64,000 nucleotides of DNA. It comes from Saprospiraceae bacterium (GTDB lineage: Bacteria; Bacteroidota; Bacteroidia; Chitinophagales; Saprospiraceae). The notes under the pieces are model-generated. The model saw only the letters and a program-made list of their open reading frames with translations, did not search any database and was not told the DNA's origin. The stretch spans positions 62,001-126,000 of the forward strand of contig JABARE010000016.1 in assembly GCA_019187365.1 (NCBI GenBank), given 5' to 3'. Both the position numbers and the translations under genes were made by a program. Of this stretch, positions 34,723 to 43,429 are shown in pieces (position 1 is the first letter of the stretch; every line of letters begins with the position of its first letter).

Positions 34723-37700
34723 ATGAACATTACACAGATTTCGATTCAGCGGCCAAGTCTGGTCGTCGTGCTATTTGGGGTACTTACTTTGCTCGGAGTC
34801 ATTGGATTCGCATCTCTGAAATACGAGTTGATGCCCGATTTCAATCAACCCGTTGTGGTCATCAGAACAGGCTATCCGGGAGCAGACCCGGGTGAAGTTG
34901 AGCATGCGGTGTCGTTGGTCCTTGAAGAAGCCCTGTCCAACCTCGAGGGCGTGGATTACCTCGTTACAAAGTCGCTCCCAAATGCTTCCGTGATCATTGC
35001 CAATTTGAAGTATGGCACTGACCTTGGCAGAGCCATGCAGGATGCCCAACGCTACATCGAAAATGTGCAAAAGGACCTTCCGGCTGGGGTACTCCCTCCT
35101 GTCATGAGCAAAGTCTCGCCGAATGACCTTCCCATGATGTCTATTAGTGCGCGGTCGGGTTGGCCCGCAAAGGAATTTTATCAGCGCCTTGAAAACGATT
35201 TCTTGCCTCAGTTGCGGCAGCTTCCGGGAGTAGCAGAAATAGCCGTCCTTGGGGGTGAGCGCCGCGAAATCCAGGTCAGGGTAGACCCTGGCAAATTGCA
35301 ATTGTATAAAATTCCTTTGTCGCAGGTGGTTGAGGCCGTGACTCGTTCCGGGAAAGACTGGCCAGCAGGTGCGGTTGATGCTGAAGGCACCCGTCACGTC
35401 GTGCGGTTTAGCGGCCGATACGAATCGCTGGATGACCTGCGAAGGATTCAGGTGGCTATGCCGGCCCCCGGGCATCCGGTGTATGTAGAAGACCTGGCCA
35501 CGGTTCAGGACTCTATTGAAGAAATGCAATCGGTGAGCAGATTGAACGGGGCACCAGGCGTTGGCCTTCTGCTCAAAAAGCAAGGCGACGCCAACGCAGT
35601 GTCCGTTTCAAAACAAGTTCGGGAGAAACTGCAAACCTTAGAAAAACAATATGCTGCCAACGAATTGCAATTTGTCATTGCCGACGACAGCACGGATAAG
35701 ACCATCGCGGCTGTTGAATCTGTGGTCCTTGACCTGCTTTTGGCCGTCGTTTTGGTTTCCCTGGTCATGCTGCTCTTTTTGGGAAGCATCCGGAATGCTT
35801 TCATCGTTTTACTCGCCATTCCCACTTCACTGATTACAGCTTTCTCAGCCATGTGGCTGTTGGGGTACACCCTGAACCTGATGACCTTACTCGCTATGTC
35901 CCTGATCATCGGTATTTTGGTCGACGACGCCACGGTCATTCTGGAGAACATCCAAAAACACCTCGATCGCGGAAAGACTCCACGACAAGCGGCACTCGAT
36001 GGCAGAATGGAGATCGGGTTTTCTGCATTGTCCATCACCCTGGTTGACGTGGTGGTCTTTTTGCCGATTCTCTTTTTGCAGGTTTTCGTTGCCGATATGC
36101 TCAAGCAGTTTTCTGTAGTCGTTGTCATTTCGACGCTCACCAGCCTGCTGGTGGGATTTACCCTTACTCCATGGCTGGCCTCCCGATTCGGCAAAGTGGA
36201 AAAGCGAAGTGGGGACCATGGATTCAACCGTTTCCTGCTTTGGGTTGAGCACTTCATCGAAAACACGACCAACGCTTACGGCCGTCAGTTGAAGTGGGTC
36301 CTACACCACAAAACCGCACTGATCGCAGGGCTCGCATTTTTACTTGTGCTGACGGCGATCGTACAGCGCATGGGCATTTTGGGCAAAGAACTCATCGCTA
36401 CCGGTGACCAGGGCAAATTCCGGATGACCCTGGAACTCGACAAATCGTCGAGCCTTCAGAGGAATGACTCCGTCACAGCAATGGTAGAAGCCCACATTCT
36501 CTCTCATCCCGGGGTGGAATCCGTGTTTAGCAACGTTGGAGGTCCTACGAGCGGAATTGGCAGTTTGGGAATAGGCGCACCCTACAGAACAGAACTCACC
36601 ATCCAGAGAAAATTGACAAAGGGCAGCTATTCTCCATCTACAGAGTCGTTAATGCAGTCTTTGAGAACTGAGTTGCAGGAGCGGTTTCCCGGATTGCACA
36701 TCTCAATAGCCTTGCTGGGCCTTGTGCCGCGTTCTGCCCCCGTTGAGCTCACCCTCAGCAGCAGCAATACAGGTTTGCTTTCCAGAACGGCGGCCAGGTT
36801 AAAAACGGCAATCGATACCATCCCGGGTGCCGATGGTGTTAGAACGTCGACGGAAATCGGAAGCCCGGAATTCCAGCTCGTTCCGAATCAGGATGTCATG
36901 CAGCGCCTGGGGATCTCGAACGCCTGGGCTGGTGCGCAGCTCCGTCAGGCACTTACGGGGAATGATGACGCCCGATTTGACGACGCCGATGCGAGTTATC
37001 GCGTCAGGGTATATCTCGATGAATCCGGTCGCAGGAGTGAAGAAGACATCTCGCGCTTGCCAATCGTCAACCCAATGGGACAGGTCTCGGAGTTGGGTCA
37101 GTTCGCTGAGATCCGGCATGGCCAGGTTCCGGCAGTCCTTGAGCGCAGAGACCGCCAGCCGGCCATTACCCTCACTGCGGAAGCGCTGGGCAGGCCTTCC
37201 GGTTCCGTGGCGGATGAGGTGGTGGCCCACATCAGAGAACATCCGCTCCCTGAAGGAGTCCAGATGCATTGGGGAAGCGATATCAAGCGCCAAAACGACA
37301 GCTTTGGAGCCTTGGGTGCCGTACTGGCAATCTCCTTTCTATTGATCTATCTCATTTTGGTGGCGCTTTACGACCATTACATTCACCCTTTGGTCGTCCT
37401 AACGGCTGTTCCTCTGGCCATCATCGGTGCACTGCTGGCACTCAACCTTTCGCTGAGTCACCTGAGCCTCTTTGCTTTGCTGGGACTGATCATGCTCATG
37501 GGGCTCGTGGTTAAAAATGCCATACTCATCGTCGATTTTACCAACCAACTCAGGGCCTCAGGTGTTCCTGTAATCGATGCGCTTGTACAGGCAGGGAAGG
37601 GCAGGTTGCGGCCCATTTGGATGACCACCCTTTCTATGGTGTTCGGAATGTTGCCAATAGCCCTGGCAACAGGCACGGCAAGCGAATGGAAAAATGGGTT

Positions 37701-37842
37701 GGCTTGGGTCATCATCGGTGGTTTGGTTTCGTCGCTGTTGCTTACCGTGTACGTCGTACCGGTTACTTACCTGCTTGTTGACAAAATGCAGGAGAAGTGG
37801 CGGAATTTTATACGCAAACCGAAGCAAAGCATTCCATCCTGA
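34723..37842 (+). CDS. RND efflux pump, HAE-1/AcrB family
   Basis: A 1039-residue proton-driven inner-membrane pump with the usual 12 membrane segments and two large periplasmic loops. The N-terminus ITQISIQRPSLVVVLFGVLTLLG is the family start. GILVDDATVILENI (segment 4, proton-relay Asp pair) and MGLVVKNAILIVDF (segment 10) are present, as is the KSLPNASVII pattern of the pore domain. Length and motifs are complete, so it should be functional. It is the last gene of the tetR-tolC-adaptor-pump locus. Drug specificity cannot be inferred. Confidence 0.95.
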   Translation: MNITQISIQRPSLVVVLFGVLTLLGVIGFASLKYELMPDFNQPVVVIRTGYPGADPGEVEHAVSLVLEEALSNLEGVDYLVTKSLPNASVIIANLKYGTDLGRAMQDAQRYIENVQKDLPAGVLPPVMSKVSPNDLPMMSISARSGWPAKEFYQRLENDFLPQLRQLPGVAEIAVLGGERREIQVRVDPGKLQLYKIPLSQVVEAVTRSGKDWPAGAVDAEGTRHVVRFSGRYESLDDLRRIQVAMPAPGHPVYVEDLATVQDSIEEMQSVSRLNGAPGVGLLLKKQGDANAVSVSKQVREKLQTLEKQYAANELQFVIADDSTDKTIAAVESVVLDLLLAVVLVSLVMLLFLGSIRNAFIVLLAIPTSLITAFSAMWLLGYTLNLMTLLAMSLIIGILVDDATVILENIQKHLDRGKTPRQAALDGRMEIGFSALSITLVDVVVFLPILFLQVFVADMLKQFSVVVVISTLTSLLVGFTLTPWLASRFGKVEKRSGDHGFNRFLLWVEHFIENTTNAYGRQLKWVLHHKTALIAGLAFLLVLTAIVQRMGILGKELIATGDQGKFRMTLELDKSSSLQRNDSVTAMVEAHILSHPGVESVFSNVGGPTSGIGSLGIGAPYRTELTIQRKLTKGSYSPSTESLMQSLRTELQERFPGLHISIALLGLVPRSAPVELTLSSSNTGLLSRTAARLKTAIDTIPGADGVRTSTEIGSPEFQLVPNQDVMQRLGISNAWAGAQLRQALTGNDDARFDDADASYRVRVYLDESGRRSEEDISRLPIVNPMGQVSELGQFAEIRHGQVPAVLERRDRQPAITLTAEALGRPSGSVADEVVAHIREHPLPEGVQMHWGSDIKRQNDSFGALGAVLAISFLLIYLILVALYDHYIHPLVVLTAVPLAIIGALLALNLSLSHLSLFALLGLIMLMGLVVKNAILIVDFTNQLRASGVPVIDALVQAGKGRLRPIWMTTLSMVFGMLPIALATGTASEWKNGLAWVIIGGLVSSLLLTVYVVPVTYLLVDKMQEKWRNFIRKPKQSIPS

Positions 37843-37923
37843 ATCACAACGGCAGTTAGGGTAAGTGGATGTATTTTCGCGAACTGAATGAGTTTGATCA
37901 CGACATGAAAAATTTCAGATAAA

Positions 37924-38901
37924 ATGAGGACGCTTCAAATGATGGGTTGGATTGCAATGTTGGGAGTGTTGGCACTGAGCTGCTTTTCCAGCCGTACAGA
38001 AAGCCAGAAGGAAACAGCAGCAACAGAGCGGGTCGATCCTGAAACACGGGCAATGCAACTGATGCAGGCCAATTGTTTTACTTGTCACAACCCGGATCTG
38101 GAAATCGAACTGAGGATCGCTCCGCCCATGTTTAAGATCCGCGATCATTACATCGACGACACCATCCGCAGGGAAAGTTTTGTCCGGCAAATTGTGGATT
38201 TTGTAAATGACCCTACGGAAGAACGCGCTGTGATGTATGGCGCCATCCGCAATTTTGGCCTGATGCCACGGCAGCAATTCAACCAACGCGATTTGAAGTT
38301 GATTGCCGAATACCTTTATGACAACGACGTTTCATCGGATGCGTGGTATGCAAAATGGGACAGCTTCCAAAAACGTCAGGTGCCGCAGCAAATGAATTTT
38401 TCTGGTTACGAAGAGATGGGGCTGCAGCTTGCCAATGGCACGAAAGCCCAATTGGGAAGCAGACTGCTCGGTGCCATACAATCGAAAGGCACAGCAGGAG
38501 CAGTTTCTTTTTGCAACATTGAGGCGCTGCCTCTTACCGACAGCATGTCGAAGGTCTTCCAGGCCAGCATCCGCCGCGTATCCGACAAACCGCGCAATCC
38601 GGCGAATTCTGCAAACAGCAGGGAACTGTCAACCATGCTGAAGTGGAAGGGGCAGATGGAGGCCGGCGAACCTATGTCTCCGGTAACATTTGAGAAGGAT
38701 GGAATGGTAGTAGGGCATTATCCCATCATGACCAGTGCAATGTGCATGCAGTGCCACGGTCAACCGGGTACTCAAATTTTGCAGCAAACACAGGATGCTC
38801 TCTCAAAATTATACCCCGCAGACCAGGCAAAGGGATACGGTCCCAACCAATTAAGGGGCATCTTCGTCGTGGAAATGAGCAAAAGGGAGAAAGATAAATA
38901 A
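37924..38901 (+). CDS. Cytochrome c and DUF3365 (Tll0287-like) heme lipoprotein
   Basis: A 325-residue lipoprotein with lipobox LALSC (Cys 20). The first module (about 40-135) is a cytochrome-c-like domain with CFTCH (51-55), MFKIRDHY and a GLMPRQQF Met that could be the axial ligand. The second module (about 150-320) is DUF3365/Tll0287-like: AVSFCNIEALPLTDSM, then RRVSDKPRNPAN, and CMQCH (274-278). Two c-type hemes are therefore expected. Such proteins act in periplasmic redox sensing or electron transfer; the partner is unknown. It is separated from the RND pump by 81 bp and followed by a DUF302 gene. Confidence 0.88.
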   Translation: MRTLQMMGWIAMLGVLALSCFSSRTESQKETAATERVDPETRAMQLMQANCFTCHNPDLEIELRIAPPMFKIRDHYIDDTIRRESFVRQIVDFVNDPTEERAVMYGAIRNFGLMPRQQFNQRDLKLIAEYLYDNDVSSDAWYAKWDSFQKRQVPQQMNFSGYEEMGLQLANGTKAQLGSRLLGAIQSKGTAGAVSFCNIEALPLTDSMSKVFQASIRRVSDKPRNPANSANSRELSTMLKWKGQMEAGEPMSPVTFEKDGMVVGHYPIMTSAMCMQCHGQPGTQILQQTQDALSKLYPADQAKGYGPNQLRGIFVVEMSKREKDK

Positions 38902-38937
38902 GTAACTTAGGTTGCGGAGCCGGGCTGTATGGCGTCC

Positions 38938-38945
38938 TACCTTTG
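38938..38945 (+). promoter_or_regulatory. Bacteroidota -7 element ahead of the DUF302 gene
   Basis: TACCTTTG is an exact TAnnTTTG match 19 bp upstream of the ATG at 38965. The nearest TTG upstream (38912-38914) is 23 nt away, wider than usual, so the -33 box is uncertain. Confidence 0.45.
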
Positions 38946-38964
38946 TAACACAAAATTGGGAACC

Positions 38965-39354
38965 ATGAACTACTACAACGCAAAGATCGCCAAGGGCAAA
39001 ACCATAGAAGAAGTTCGTCAAACGGTAGAATCGGCTCTGGGTCGCGAAGGATTTGGGGTTCTAACAGAAATAGACATCCGGGCGACGATGAAAAAAAAGC
39101 TGGATAAGGATTATCTCCCCCACGTCATATTGGGGGCCTGCAACCCGGTGTATGCCGATAAGGTGCTGTCTAAAGAACCGAGGATCAGTACCTTGCTGCC
39201 TTGCAACGTGACGATCCGGCAGCTGGAAACGGGCGAGATTGAGGTGGCGACGATCAACCCGGAGGCTGCGATGAACACCGTAGGGAATGCGGCGATCGAA
39301 GAGTTTGGTCGGGAAGTTCAGGCTAAGCTCCTTTCGGTTCTGGAGGCGGTGTGA
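38965..39354 (+). CDS. DUF302-family protein
   Basis: A 129-residue cytoplasmic protein. The N-terminal GKTIEEVRQTVESALGREGFGVLTEIDI and central YLPHVILGACNPVYADKVL, then LLPCNVTIRQ, are the characteristic DUF302 blocks. Its Cys residues (GACNP, LLPCN) are typical for the family. The ATG at 38965 is preferred over the in-frame ATG at 38929, because a -7 promoter box lies between them. It is 63 bp downstream of the cytochrome gene. Confidence 0.9.
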   Translation: MNYYNAKIAKGKTIEEVRQTVESALGREGFGVLTEIDIRATMKKKLDKDYLPHVILGACNPVYADKVLSKEPRISTLLPCNVTIRQLETGEIEVATINPEAAMNTVGNAAIEEFGREVQAKLLSVLEAV

Positions 39355-39676
39355 ACCTCGCACGTGCGGGCTGGCGCAATAGGGGGTTCTTCGAGGCGCC
39401 CTTTACTCATAGAAGCGCTGTTTTACCCTTTCACAGCATCGATTGGACAGATTTGTCACCATTGGAGCGATCCTGGCCTTATCTTTGTTGGCTTTTTGGT
39501 GGCAAACCCGGCGAACGGATGATGCAATAATGTGCCAAAGGGCACGTTGAAATGGACAGACAACCAAACCATTCCCTCAGAGGCCAGTTTTGTACGACCC
39601 ACTGCCATCCGGACCCCCGGTGGATGGATGTTTCCCCAGGTGGTCGGTCTTTCTGGTGTATCAATAAAATGTGTTC
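39355..39676. other. 322-bp intergenic region
   Basis: No gene is visible. A TATCTTTG (39480-39487), an exact -7 box, lies about 190 bp upstream of the following gene, but the nearest TTTG (39452-39455) is 24 nt away, too far for a normal -33. A small plus-strand frame at 39532-39849 is not convincing. Confidence 0.45.
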
Positions 39677-41515
39677 ATGAAGTCTTTTCCCAATTTTTCG
39701 CCACAGGCGCTACACTCATTTCACATTCCCGTGATGGGGCTTGCTTATACGATAGATTCCCCTGTGCGCGTTGCGCACCTGGGCATTTCATCAACGGTTT
39801 CCCTTGGCGACGACATGCTCATCGAGCGAGTAAGGCGGTATTACGGTGAAAAATTCCGATTGCCATTCCAGCCAATCGAGAATGCTGATGAAGATTCACG
39901 CGCCAGACGGGTTACGGAGTACCTCAACATGCTCAGTGAAATCGTAAGCATTAAGCTAAAGGAACAGAAGGAAAAGTTGCTTCAAAGTACATTGCAACTC
40001 GAGGCGTTTATCAACATGTTGCCCGATTATTCCGCTCTTAGACAGGAGCTGATTGAAATGGCCTCCAGCTACAACACAGCGAAACTCAAAAAGTGGTTAA
40101 ACGAACACCTGGTCGCGGGTTCTATCGACGTCAACATCATGACCCGGCTCGACAAAGTAAATTATCGCAAAGGCGAACCACTACCCGTTGAATACAACGA
40201 CGCCCATGCAAGTTTGAGGGGATTCGCCAATAGCAAGTTGCAATCTACCGTTGTGTTTTCGGCTGGAATGAACCCAAGATTGTACAGCTACATCGAAAAA
40301 TTTGAACCATTTTATCCCAAGCCGGAAGTCGGCCTGGAGAAGAAAATTGCCATCAAGGTCAGCGATTACCGGTCGGCACTGGTACAGGGAAAATTGCTGG
40401 CAAAAAAGGGTTTGTGGGTGTCCGAATACCGGATTGAATCCGGGCTCAATTGCGGCGGACATGCATTCGCCACTCAGGGAAAACTGATGGGCCCCATACT
40501 CGAAGAGTTCAAGGCAGGCCGCCATGAAATGGTAGAAGGCGTATTTGCTGCCTACCGCGATGCACTCAAAGCCAAAAACAGGTATTGTCCATCAGAACCA
40601 CCCGCCCAACGGATTGCAGCTCAAGGCGGCGTTGGTACGGCTGAAGAACACGAATTCCTGTTGCATTACTACGAACTGTCGTCAGTAGGGTGGGGAAGTC
40701 CTTTTTTGCTAGTCCCCGAAGCCGTGAGCATCGATGCAAATACCCTGGACCAACTTGCAAAGGCTCGTGAAGAAGACCTCTACCTCAGTGGAGCATCTCC
40801 TTTGGGCGTTCCGTTCAACAACCTCCGGAATTCCGGAAGGCAGCGTGCCCAAAAGGAGCGCGAGGCCAGGGGATTGATCGGAAATCCCTGCACAAAGAAA
40901 TTCCTGGTGATGCCTTCTTCCGATGGAGAAGAGCCCATCTGCACAGCATCCACCAAATACCAGGAGGCAAAGATCGCAGAATTGGATGCGATGGGCCTTA
41001 GCGCAGAGGAGCGCGCCGAACGGTACGAAAAAATTGTTGAGAAAGAGTGTCTGTGCGGAGGACTTGCCGTTCCTTTTTTAGATGAGTACGGACTGGAAAC
41101 CAAACTCGAGGGGAAGGGCGCTACCGTTTGTCCGGGACCCAACATTGCCTACTTTGACCGCACGTATAGTTTGAAAGAAATGGTCGGACACATATACGGA
41201 AGGCTTGACCTCATTGCCCACCGGGACCGGCCTCATATGTTTGTAAAAGAGTTGCAGCTCAACCAGGACGACTTCCGGGATAAGGTTTCGGCATTTTTAA
41301 AACAGCCGGATACCCGTATGCGAGAACAGCTTGCAAGCTATGCCGACAATCTCGCTTCAGGGATCGATTATTACCTGAAGCTGTTTTCTGAATTGCGCAG
41401 TTGGTTTGGAGCAAATCGCTCGCGTATGCTGGCCGATTTGAAGGACTGTAGCGAAGAATGCAGACGCATTGCCGCAACGCTCTCCGAGCCCGTTCTGGCA
41501 GACTCCATTCAATAA
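39677..41515 (+). CDS. 612-residue protein of unknown function with conserved-looking Cys residues
   Basis: I do not recognise this protein. The ATG at 39677 gives a start without signal peptide; GTG at 39671 would add two residues. The N-terminus (FHIPVMGLAYTIDSPVRVAHLGISSTVSLGDD) looks like the first strand and loop of an alpha/beta enzyme, and the central SGLNCGGHAFATQGKLMG (C259) is a Gly-rich loop of the kind that binds phosphate or flavin. Seven cysteines (259, 304, 405, 422, 458, 460, 485) include CLCGG (458-462), GNPCTKK and TVCPGP, which could hold an iron-sulfur cluster. The C-terminus is helical. It is monocistronic, 320 bp after the DUF302 gene. A flavin or Fe-S oxidoreductase is only a guess. 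Confidence 0.8.
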   Translation: MKSFPNFSPQALHSFHIPVMGLAYTIDSPVRVAHLGISSTVSLGDDMLIERVRRYYGEKFRLPFQPIENADEDSRARRVTEYLNMLSEIVSIKLKEQKEKLLQSTLQLEAFINMLPDYSALRQELIEMASSYNTAKLKKWLNEHLVAGSIDVNIMTRLDKVNYRKGEPLPVEYNDAHASLRGFANSKLQSTVVFSAGMNPRLYSYIEKFEPFYPKPEVGLEKKIAIKVSDYRSALVQGKLLAKKGLWVSEYRIESGLNCGGHAFATQGKLMGPILEEFKAGRHEMVEGVFAAYRDALKAKNRYCPSEPPAQRIAAQGGVGTAEEHEFLLHYYELSSVGWGSPFLLVPEAVSIDANTLDQLAKAREEDLYLSGASPLGVPFNNLRNSGRQRAQKEREARGLIGNPCTKKFLVMPSSDGEEPICTASTKYQEAKIAELDAMGLSAEERAERYEKIVEKECLCGGLAVPFLDEYGLETKLEGKGATVCPGPNIAYFDRTYSLKEMVGHIYGRLDLIAHRDRPHMFVKELQLNQDDFRDKVSAFLKQPDTRMREQLASYADNLASGIDYYLKLFSELRSWFGANRSRMLADLKDCSEECRRIAATLSEPVLADSIQ

Positions 41516-41617
41516 TACTTAGAGGGTTGGAGCCGGGTGAAACTGCGTTCCCTGCCAAACAGCGCAAGGTTCATCCCTCAAAGCAGAAGTACTAACTCCG
41601 ATTCGCATCTATTTTAT

Positions 41618-41633
41618 ACTAACGAACGTTTGT
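41618..41633. promoter_or_regulatory. Operator-like inverted repeat 1
   Basis: ACTAACG-AA-CGTTTGT: two 7-bp half-sites with one mismatch. It is preceded by TTAT as in repeat 2. Its right end contains TTTG (41629-41632), a possible -33 box, with TATATGTC 20 nt further on (41653-41660; two bases from TAnnTTTG). Confidence 0.55.
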
Positions 41634-41665
41634 AAGTTCTTTCTGGCAAGAGTATATGTCATTAT

Positions 41666-41681
41666 ACTAACAAATGTTAGT
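41666..41681. promoter_or_regulatory. Operator-like inverted repeat 2
   Basis: ACTAACA-AA-TGTTAGT: two exact 7-bp half-sites around AA, spaced 48 bp from repeat 1. It is preceded by ATTAT. The form is that of a TetR-family operator. It lies 32 bp past the stop of the amidohydrolase. Confidence 0.6.
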
Positions 41682-41712
41682 TTGCCTGTCAGAAAACCCA
41701 ATTGCCTATGGG

Positions 41713-43413
41713 TTATTCCTTCTTCGATGCAACGGGCTTCCCCCCAAGGTAAACCCCAAGCACGCGCGCCTGGGCAAGCTCCTCATCAGAGCAGTGCAGC
41801 AGGTTGCGATCCAGGACGACGATGTCTGCCAGCTTTCCGGTTTCAAGGCTCCCTTTGATGGTTTCCTCCCCGGCAGCGTAGGCATTCCAGATGGTATACG
41901 ACCTCAGAGCTTCTATGCGTCGCATGCTCTGTTCGGGAAAAAAGGCCTCGCTGGTGGGGGATCTCCTGCGCGTGACGGCTGCATACATGCAGGCAAAGGG
42001 ATTTACCGGCTCTACGGGGCAGTCCGTGCCATTGGCCAGGTTTGCGCCTGCATCGAGCAGGGATCTCCATGGGTAGGCACCATGCCGGGCCCGTTGCTCA
42101 CCCAGGCGCTTAACCACAAAGGGTGCATCGGAGGTACAATGGATGGCTTGCATCGAGGCGATGACACCAAGTTCCTTAAATCGGGGGATGTCGTTGTGAT
42201 GCAGATGCTGAGCATGTTCAATGCGCCACCGCAGTGCTTCTCCTTGCCGGTTGGCGAGTTCATCTTCGAAAATGTCGAGGATCTCCCTGTTGGCCCGGTC
42301 TCCAATGCCGTGCACGCAGAACTGAAGATCGCGTCGTGCGCAGGCCTGAGCCAGCTCTTTAAGTTTCGCTAAAGGGGTCGTGTTCTGACCAAAAAAACCA
42401 GGCTTATCAGAATACGATGCCAGCAGCCAGGCCCCATAGCTGCCCAAAGCACCATCCGCATAGGCCTTAACAGCGTTGCAGCGAAATGATTTTTGTGGAT
42501 TGAAGGCCACGGGAAGCTGCTCAATAGCCGTCATCATTCGCTCGGGTTGGTCGTGCAGCATGACCCACAACCGGGTATTGATTTTTCCTGAGTCACAAAG
42601 GTTTTTGAGGAAACGGATCTCTTCCAGGTTTGAGCCTGCGTCCTGGAAACTGCAAATGCCGTATGAAAGACAATGCTCTGATGCGGCAAAGGCCTCGCGC
42701 TTAAGCGCTGCTATGCGATCGGCCTCCGGAAGGCGGTCGCGCTCTGTTTCCCATGCCCGGTAAACGATATCCATGGCATTTTCCTCAAAGACCCCTGTGA
42801 GCTTGCCCGCATCGTCGCGAACGATGCGGCCACCGGAAGGCGATGCGCTTTCCGGTCCGACCCTGGCACGCTCCATGGCACGGGCGTTGGCCAGAAGAGC
42901 ATGCCCGGATGCGTGTACAAGAACAACGGGGTTCTCCGGACTCACGGCGCTGAGTGCATCGTGATAGGGGTATCCGTTGTACCGCAAATCCGTTTCAGCC
43001 AACCACTTTTCCTGGTGCCAGCCCCTCCCTTCGATCCACTGTCCCGGCTTCGCAGCCCTGACTGCGGTTGCCGTCTTTGCAACGATTTCGCTCCACGATT
43101 GGGCATCCGAGAGATTAAGGGTGAGCAGGCTCTTGCCCAAACCAAGAAAATGGCCGTGTCCTTCGATGAGCCCCGGCATGGCAAAAGCTCCACCGAGATC
43201 GACCATTTCAGCATCCTCACCGACATAGGCTTTCACAGAGGCTAAAGTTCCAGTGGCAACGACAGCATCACCTGAAATGGCAATGGCTTCGACGACGGCA
43301 TCCGAGGAATCTGCCGTATAGATTTCCCCGTTGTACAACAGCAAATCTGCTTTTTGGCTTACTTTGCACGACACAATCAGGGCGCATGCCACAATAAGCC
43401 AGGCAATTTTCAT
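41713..43413 (-). CDS. Exported lipoprotein amidohydrolase (YtcJ/NfdA-like)
   Basis: A 566-residue metal-dependent hydrolase. The lipobox IVSC (Cys 16 from the chosen start) places it in the periplasm on a membrane. Metal-site motifs are present: GHGHFLGLG, VHGIGDRANREILD, WRIEHAQHLHHND, and NGTDCPVEPVNPF with the catalytic Asp. This is the YtcJ group of composite-domain amidohydrolases, which includes N-substituted formamide deformylase. The start at 43413 is preferred because the -7 box CAAATTTA (43434-43441, plus strand) would place transcription start downstream of the ATGs at 43431 and 43428. The substrate is unknown. Confidence 0.9.
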   Translation of the reverse strand: MKIAWLIVACALIVSCKVSQKADLLLYNGEIYTADSSDAVVEAIAISGDAVVATGTLASVKAYVGEDAEMVDLGGAFAMPGLIEGHGHFLGLGKSLLTLNLSDAQSWSEIVAKTATAVRAAKPGQWIEGRGWHQEKWLAETDLRYNGYPYHDALSAVSPENPVVLVHASGHALLANARAMERARVGPESASPSGGRIVRDDAGKLTGVFEENAMDIVYRAWETERDRLPEADRIAALKREAFAASEHCLSYGICSFQDAGSNLEEIRFLKNLCDSGKINTRLWVMLHDQPERMMTAIEQLPVAFNPQKSFRCNAVKAYADGALGSYGAWLLASYSDKPGFFGQNTTPLAKLKELAQACARRDLQFCVHGIGDRANREILDIFEDELANRQGEALRWRIEHAQHLHHNDIPRFKELGVIASMQAIHCTSDAPFVVKRLGEQRARHGAYPWRSLLDAGANLANGTDCPVEPVNPFACMYAAVTRRRSPTSEAFFPEQSMRRIEALRSYTIWNAYAAGEETIKGSLETGKLADIVVLDRNLLHCSDEELAQARVLGVYLGGKPVASKKE

Positions 43414-43429
43414 TTGTGCTTTTTTCATC

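Larger units (their letters stand above)
41516..41712. other. Convergent gap carrying two operator-like repeats
   Basis: A 197-bp gap between the ends of the orphan gene (plus) and the amidohydrolase (minus). It holds the two ACTAACR-AA-YGTTWGT repeats listed separately. No gene or T-rich terminator is seen. Confidence 0.5.

Noticed and set aside
41674..42372. 232-codon open frame antisense to the amidohydrolase, starting near the operator-like repeats
   Set aside because: No recognisable motif, and the amidohydrolase on the other strand has all its catalytic motifs. Only the possibility of antisense RNA is kept.
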